NCBI RefSeq assembly: GCF_947242115.1
Contig: NC_074713.1
Location: 10,794,001 to 10,858,000 of the forward strand
Reading direction: 5' to 3'
DNA: 64,000 nt
Source of the DNA: Biomphalaria glabrata
Taxonomy: Eukaryota > Mollusca > Gastropoda > Planorbidae
Numbering within the stretch: position 1 is the first letter of the stretch; each line of letters starts with the position of its first letter. A program made the translations under genes and the position numbers. The notes under the pieces were generated by a model. That model searched no databases, had not been told where the DNA came from, and worked only from the letters and a program-made list of their open reading frames with translations. Positions 60,301 to 64,000 of this stretch are shown one piece after another.

Positions 60301-62944
60301 TTTATATCAAAATTGTGTTTAGAAGCATTTTTTCGTAACAAACAATGCATTGAGAGTTGTCCCACTGAGCAAGAGTTAAATTTGTACTTTTGTGTCTATA
60401 CCAACTACTGTGTTTTTTCAGTTGAATGAGTTGTATTTGGATTGTATAGTGATCTTCATTTTGTATTGCAGCCTGTGCCATTGGATAGCAAGCTAACAAA
60501 AGGCATGGCTGGTTTTGTCTGGTCAGATGAATTCAACATTGACAAAGGAGGGTATGTGGATTAGTGTTTAGTATATTTAATACAAGGAACAGTATTTTGA
60601 ATATATTTTATATCTCTCCTAACAAAAATTTGTTTTGCTGTTGTGTCTATCAGAATTGTGCCAACACCCCTGCCAGGTGTAGATGATATATATGACAACA
60701 AATGTATCACGTAAGTGTGCTTTGAATGGATAATAGAAGTTTGTATTTGTTTTAATAACTTTTGATGTATAGTGATGCTTATGTGCTTGTGGTCCAATCT
60801 CTTTTATGGGCTAGTGGGGAGAGGGGATTTCTGGGAGAAAGGTTTTTGTGCTGCTTTTATGCGCTCAGCCAACACAACTCGAGTTCGAGTCAGATTTCAA
60901 ACTCAAGCCCCTTTGGTAGGTAGCCAAGTGGTTTAAGCCTCTCAGCCACACATTATGGTATTGTGCTTTCATTTATCATAGATGCTTTCATAAAGGCTCA
61001 AACCTATTGTCTTTTTTGTTTTATAATCTCTTGATAACCAAAAATGTTTTTTCATTTTTTAAATTAAAGTTAGTTGATAAATTTGTAAAAGTTTTACTGG
61101 ATTTTTGTTCAGGATAACCTTCCTTGACATCATTTCTTGTGTTTCAGTGTATGCTATAAAGATTTACAATTTGATCCAGATTACATTTTCAAGGCAGTTG
61201 TGTTACCAGGAGCAGTGTAAGTGTTTTTGTTTTTTGTGGAATTTGGGGGTGGGAATCAGAGAAGGTGTTTTTTTGTTTTTTTTCATATCTTAAAAAAACT
61301 AAGCATGCATATGAAAAAAAATGAAAACTACATCAGTTGGGTGTAAAAGTTGACCACGTTTGTCATTCAGGTAGCTGAAAGCTTAAGGATGTAACATCAA
61401 GAAAAAGTAATTTTAAAAATCAATTATTGTCACAAAAGGGGAAAAGTGAAGTGGATATACATTTTGATTTTGATATAAACAATACAAAATATAAACAATA
61501 CAAAATCTGTAAGAACATGGTTAGAGAATAAAACTGCTTTCAAGAACCATTGTCAAATAACACTTTGAAACACTTAGATATTAGGGGACAAACTAAATGT
61601 GTGTTCTTCTAGTTAAAAATCTTGTTTTTTTTTTCACCCTTTGCCTGTTTAGCATGCCACCTCCAACATTGAAACCTGATGACTGGAACAGCAAAAATCC
61701 TGGCCAGCGATACAGACCCCAGCTGGGTTTCCAGCCTCACAGTGGCTATCGTGACAACAAGGATATGTCAGCAGCCAACAGGTTGATAAGGTGAGCAGAT
61801 GAGAGGCATGCTATTTTGTTATTATGGTGAATAAATCACTGAATTCAGGAAATGTTATCCTTCTGACTCCATCAAAGTAAAAGGGCTTCCTGTTCTTGTT
61901 TCTTAGGGCATTCTTTCAGAAAGGAAGGTTTTTAGTGCTTAGTCCAATTCTCTTGTACAGAGCAGGGGTGGAAGTGGAAAGGCTTCAAACTCAGACAATC
62001 ATGTTGACAATTTGAAACATATGCTACAAAACCATCAGGCCTTCCTCTGTCATATTCTAGCCTATTTATATTTTTTAGTGCCCCATTGGGGAAAAAGCCT
62101 CTTTTGTGTAATCAGTCTGTCACAAGAATCAATTAATAATATTAACTAATTAGTCAATTATTTTGTTTGGTACCTTGAACAAGGAAACGAAATCATACTT
62201 GACAGATGTGGTGGTATAAGTTGAATTAGTCCCCTTGTGGACTTGCCCCTGAGTGAAAATATTTTTTATGCATTTACAAAATGATCATTCACCAAGATAC
62301 CCCCTTCTTCCCTCCCCCTTTCACAACTGGTCCAGACCAGTGATAGGATCATAGCGCATTGAGAAAGCTAAAAGTTAAACAAAAACAATTGGTAAAAATA
62401 TTTATAATAATAATTATAATTTATAATCGCACAGATTTATTATGTCTAGGTCCATTCTGCATATAATAAATAATTACATGACTGATCCAAACGGATTGAA
62501 ACAGTAAGACATAATATAAGCTTTTTTTTTTTGTTTTTAAAGTATTTGTTAATGTTTTTGTTTTGTACTTCACTTCTTATGGAACACAAATAATATTACT
62601 TTTTTCTTTGTTTAGGAACACTGCTGGCATGGGAGGTCAGGGCTATGTGATGTCTTCCCAGAACATGATGCCATCAATTTCAGCTGCTATTCCATATAAC
62701 TACGGGTCCAACAACAGGGGCTATGACAACAGTGGCTACAACAACAATAACAACAGTGGCTACAACAACAACAGAGGCAGAGGTGGATCAAGCAACAGTT
62801 ACCAGAGGGGCGGTGGCTACAGCTCTCAGTCTGGCAACAGCTATGGCAGCAGAGGAGGTAGCTACAACAACAACAACAACAACAATAGAAGTGGCTACAA
62901 CAGTAACCAGCAGTCTTCACACAGAGGTGGAACCAGCCACAGAG
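41504..62944 (+). CDS. XRN2: XRN2, nuclear 5'-3' exoribonuclease 2 (30 coding exons seen, 3' end outside)
   Basis: Exons: 41504-41578, 49841-49968, 51009-51120, 51235-51296, 51428-51539, 51754-51916, 52280-52330, 52488-52505, 52912-53001, 53262-53311, 53423-53539, 54179-54258, 54449-54506, 54619-54676, 55556-55605, 56192-56239, 56358-56411, 56714-56952, 57134-57218, 57825-57875, 57982-58089, 58471-58560, 58930-59002, 59149-59232, 60014-60114, 60472-60551, 60654-60710, 61148-61216, 61653-61790, 62616-62944. All phases agree (943 codons plus one base). It starts [14 protein letters not shown]. Catalytic acidic residues are D54, D103, E204, E206, D234, D236 and D342. The CCHC zinc knuckle at 264-277 separates XRN2 from XRN1. 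The gene degrades 5'-monophosphorylated RNA in the nucleus and helps end Pol II transcription. The C-terminal tail is Asn/Gly/Tyr/Arg-rich. A donor at 62945 shows that more exons follow. Confidence 0.97.
42736..45275 (-). mobile_element. LINE (APE-type non-LTR retrotransposon), 5'-truncated, nested in TIR element copy B
   Basis: The insert is flanked by a perfect 15-base target duplication, AAATAATAAACTATA (42721-42735 and 45276-45290). It runs on the minus strand. It starts inside the end of an AP-type endonuclease domain (the DTDHTLVSC motif, just upstream of 45201) and continues through the full reverse transcriptase to a short 3' UTR. Truncation removed most of the endonuclease. The intact frame and perfect duplication indicate a recent insertion. 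Confidence 0.93.
42781..45201 (-). CDS. LINE reverse transcriptase with C-terminal zinc finger (806 codons from first Met)
   Basis: Reverse transcriptase of the LINE, without stops. Order of parts: residues ~50-200 link region; RT from ~240 ([14 protein letters not shown]), [13 protein letters not shown] at 301-313, [10 protein letters not shown] near 337, FIDLTKAFD near 369-377, [14 protein letters not shown] near 427, and the catalytic FADD at about 490-493. The thumb-like region follows, including [16 protein letters not shown]. The C-terminal finger [19 protein letters not shown] (near 775-795) fits a nucleic-acid-binding role. The first Met is only nominal because the open frame continues upstream into the cut endonuclease. 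The clade is not certain; RTE-like is my guess from the motif wording. Confidence 0.92.
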   Translation of the reverse strand: MSCRTRLLPTKIHTSQGKRKSRLNTTSTKNPDLCTEFENKLEEAFKNFSVTEVEKSWTFMRDTIYQTSSLVFGNKTKKSEDWFEASLPEMETATTNKRAAMLIYKKDPTPSNLKRLRAARNNAQRVARQCANKYWQELCEDIQSCADCGNIRGLYEGMRKAFGPHTSKCAPLKSKDGSIISDRALQMERWVEHYAELYQIENAISPNAVSNFPSLPVLTELDETPSVKELSIAIDMLAHGKTPGGDGIPAEVIQAGKHALIKPLHELLSLCWEQGMVPQELKDSNIVTIYKNKGDRSDCNNYRGISLLSIVGKAFARVLLKRLQILADRVYPESQCGFRAGRSTTDMIFSLRQLQEKSREQKQPLFIAFIDLTKAFDLVSRSGLFAVLERIGCPNKLRKLVSAFHENMQGTVQFESSSSRPFSIKSGVKQGCVLAPTLFGIFFSVVLSSAFKSLEDGIYIHSRSDGRLFNLARLKAKTKRRRILIRELLFADDAALVSHSQGGLQKLVNALAAACQEFSLTISLSKTEILAQDVAEIPIIQIGNHTLSVVQEFTYLGSTIVSNLDLDIELTKRIGKATTALAKLSKRVWENGKLTTATKILVYNACVVSTLLYGSESWSTYMYQEHRLNSFHLRCLRRIMGISWRDHVSNQEVLRLANMNSMYALLTQRRLRWLGHVTRMPDGRIPKDILYAELVEGVRPKGRPRLTYRDVCKRDMRASGISESMWENIAKDRSAWRQTVRAGTTLAENKRNEAALIKREKKKAALSASPKSEAYKCTNCGKVCRSRIGLISHTRFCPVSRLSQNQ
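45294..45445. repeat. (AT)n then (GA)n microsatellite block at the LINE 5' junction
   Basis: AT dinucleotide runs (about 45296-45386) are followed by AGAGAGAGACAGAGAGAGAG near 45420-45450. They lie between the LINE target duplication and the right half of TIR element copy B. Copy A has only a short ATATATAGAGAGACA at the matching place, so the run has expanded in copy B. Confidence 0.85.
46100..46541 (+). mobile_element. shrunken hAT element with both ends (442 bp)
   Basis: Both ends carry CAGGGCC (46100-46106 and, reversed, 46535-46541), the usual start of hAT inverted repeats. Flanking 8-base sites (CTATTTTG and CTATTTAC) agree at six positions, fitting an aged 8-bp target duplication. Inside, 46184-46414 encodes the C-terminal hAT dimerisation region ([20 protein letters not shown], then [20 protein letters not shown]). 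The rest of the transposase is absent, so the copy cannot move itself. It lies in XRN2 intron 1, in the sense direction. Confidence 0.8.
46990..47125 (+). mobile_element. possible LINE 3' end, CR1/L2-like tail
   Basis: CTTTTAACTCTCATGTTTAT, CCTTGAGTGAGCCTACATTA and TTAGCAGCACTCTATAAATT resemble the 3' end of the LINE at 54900-55376 (TAACTCATGTTTATG, CCTTGAGCCTACATTATG, TTAACAGCGCTTTATAAA). It has a small ATAATAATA run. Only the non-coding tail remains. Confidence 0.5.
48456..48655 (+). mobile_element. tRNA-derived SINE, family 2, in XRN2 intron 1
   Basis: The head is GGTTCTGTGGCTGAGTAGTA and CTTGGCTTCTGAACCGGAG. Body parts are CAGCTCTAATGTGTGCCTGA, GGCAGTTGGTCGTTGTGCAGG and CACATGACACCCTCATTAACC. 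It lacks the last quarter of the family consensus. Confidence 0.8.
48960..49435 (+). mobile_element. decayed LINE polymerase remnant in XRN2 intron 1
   Basis: Translation of the start ([20 protein letters not shown], then KSN) matches the polymerase region just after the catalytic FADD in LINEs. The end (WVTLVTSP-like, followed by a stop) resembles the C-terminus of the same kind of element. The middle is missing or scrambled. It lies about 400 bases before XRN2 exon 2. Confidence 0.55.
50395..50645 (-). mobile_element. 5'-truncated LINE, AAGATA-tailed family, diverged reverse copy
   Basis: Plus-strand stretches TTTATGCATGTTAATTAGAG, GCTAAGTCATTGGTTTTCCT, GGCTGATTCAGGCAAC and ATGTGCCTTTATCTTTGTGT match, reversed, the family seen at 38703-39000. 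It is more diverged than the other copies and lies in XRN2 intron 2. Confidence 0.65.
52488..52505 (+). other. XRN2: XRN2 microexon, 18 nt
   Basis: This exon is only 18 nt long, flanked by TTTCAG and GTAAGT. With one base from the exon before and two from the one after it encodes A-D-L-I-M-L-G, including D236, one of the metal-binding acidic residues of the XRN active site. Skipping it would keep frame (six codons) but remove that residue. Confidence 0.9.
54900..55376 (+). mobile_element. decayed CR1/L2-like LINE 3' end in XRN2 intron 14
   Basis: Translation shows the typical C-terminal text [20 protein letters not shown] (around 55005-55065), then GPKVSP and a SRKTLRP-like stretch in shifted frames. 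The 3' tail GTGCCTTGAGCCTACATTAT, AACAGCGCTTTATAAAACAA, TTATTATTATTA is of the kind seen in CR1/L2-type elements. The coding frame is broken several times. Confidence 0.75.
59383..59609. repeat. 33-bp minisatellite, about 7 copies, in XRN2 intron 24
   Basis: The unit is 33 bases (GCAATCCAAAGCAAGACTAA, ATGTTGGGGGTAT). Copies are nearly identical. As 33 is 11 codons, the array stays open in at least four of six frames (for example [11 protein letters not shown] repeated), which explains the long open frames here. They are intronic and unlikely to be coding. Confidence 0.95.
60822..60950 (-). mobile_element. tRNA-derived SINE, family 1, reverse partial copy
   Basis: Reversed, it reads GTGGCTGAGAGGCTTAAACC, GGCTTGAGTTTGAAATCTGA, CTCGAGTTGTGTTGGCTGAG and AAAAGCAGCACAAAAACC. 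This follows the SINE at 5980-6185 in order. It lies in XRN2 intron 27. Confidence 0.6.
61801..62615. other. XRN2 intron 29, nothing further seen
   Basis: This ~0.8 kb stretch carries no repeat, exon or RNA gene that I can support. Confidence 0.4.
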
Positions 62945-64000
62945 GTAGGGCTGAGATTTATAATTATCTCCCTTGTTTCTCTTATTCGTTATAGTCTGTT
63001 GTTGTCTACTTCATGGCAGTCGTCCATCCTTTCTTAGGACAGTATAGATGAGAGAGACAACCTAACCACTGCATGACTGTTATGTTAGCAACATTTATTT
63101 GCATTTTCATAGTGCCTTGAGTCTACATTATGATTTCTAAGCAGTGCTTGAGAAATTCACTTATTATTATTATAATCAGCTAACACTAACCAATTTTAAA
63201 AACCTCAAATAACTGCAAAAATTCTTAAGTAAACAGTCATAATAAATACACCATACATTCACTGTGTCCCAAAAAGAAGAAGGTAAAAATAAAAAATTAA
63301 AATACACCATACTAATCCTTCTTTCACTTTGGTTAGGTTTTATTTTTTACTACTGGACATGGGGCTAAGCAGCCAATATGAACATTTTAGGTTCAGATTC
63401 TGGAACCTGACTATTGGTGTGAAGGCCATGCTATTTGAGAATCTGGACCAATGCTAAGGCTCCCACCTTTGACCTCCATTGCAGTTTGTTATGTTTTAGT
63501 AGTTCACAAATATATTTCATTAGAGTCCCAGAATGGGAAGATGGATGCCAGATATAGTCCATGTTCTTTAAAAGTTTCTTTCAGCTTATCTATTTCAGTG
63601 AACTCTGTTCTATGTGGATTCTTTTGTTTTTTTTTGTTAGTCTCTCTGTTTCCTCCACATGGATAGTTCCACACAGATATCACTTGGAGGGGATGCAGAG
63701 GAACATGTCTTTCATCTGGAGGCCTGCACTGTAGCACCTTTTTCAGGACATACATTATGCTTAAAGTCTGAAAGGCAAACTCTATTTCTAACTTCTATCT
63801 TGCATTGTGAGCACTATATACTAATGGCTTCTTTTCAATACTCCAACCAGTGATGTACTCTGATGGTTGGAAGTGACTGAATAGAAAGATATATTTGGAA
63901 ATAGTAACTGAATTCATTTTTAGAAAAAAGTCTTTTAGTGACATAAAAGTTGTGTAAAATGGATTGAATACCAAACAAAAAAATAATTTTTTTTTGGTCA
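62945..64000. other. XRN2 intron 30 (partial) with a LINE 3' tail
   Basis: A donor (GTAGGG) follows exon 30 and no convincing next exon appears before the window ends. At about 63085-63180, TTTTCATAGTGCCTTGAGTC, TACATTATG and TTATTATTATTATAATCA match the 3' tail of the CR1/L2-like LINE at 54900-55376. The rest, including open frames near 63451-63853, resembles no known family to me. Confidence 0.55.

Noticed and set aside
62687-62920. Cysteine-rich minus-strand frame
   Set aside because: It is the antisense shadow of the Asn/Gly-rich XRN2 tail exon.
63451-63853. Next XRN2 exon near the right edge
   Set aside because: The open frames show no XRN2-like sequence and no acceptor in the right phase leading into plausible tail sequence.

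Overview
The window is animal nuclear DNA: AT-rich, intron-dense, with GT-AG introns and many retroelement remains. The flavour of the LINEs and tRNA-derived SINEs, plus gene structure and codon use, suggests a mollusc, most likely a heterobranch (pond-snail-like) gastropod. That placement is inference; no rRNA or mitochondrial marker is present. I rebuilt four host genes exon by exon, and every exon junction keeps frame.

Layout. (1) 615-11651, plus: TMEM62, 14 coding exons, 652 aa, with a SINE in intron 7 and a short non-autonomous LTR element in intron 10. (2) 11652-15733: intergenic, convergent 3' ends, one SINE. (3) 15734-23735, minus: a TMEM72-like four-pass membrane protein, 5 coding exons, 212 aa. 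Its intron 4 begins with a minisatellite of about 41 units, each copying the end of exon 4 together with its 5' splice site. (4) 23736-29307: intergenic, with LINE tails and two minisatellites. (5) 29308-39476, minus: a HEAT/ARM-repeat protein of 679 aa in 16 exons that I cannot name. (6) 39477-41503: space between divergent genes, mostly filled by copy A of a TIR element. (7) 41504 to past the right edge, plus: XRN2, the nuclear 5'-3' exoribonuclease, 30 coding exons and 943 codons seen, 3' end outside the window. Its 8.3 kb first intron holds copy B of the TIR element, which is split by a LINE with an intact reverse-transcriptase frame; a shrunken hAT element; a SINE; and an older LINE remnant.

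The four genes show no operon-like or pathway link. TMEM62 is a membrane-anchored metallophosphoesterase-like protein, TMEM72 a small membrane protein, the HEAT protein probably a scaffold, and XRN2 acts in nuclear RNA decay and transcription termination. The most unusual observation is the splice-donor minisatellite in the TMEM72-like gene. Next are the XRN2 first exon lying between two copies of one DNA transposon, and an 18-nt XRN2 microexon carrying a catalytic aspartate.
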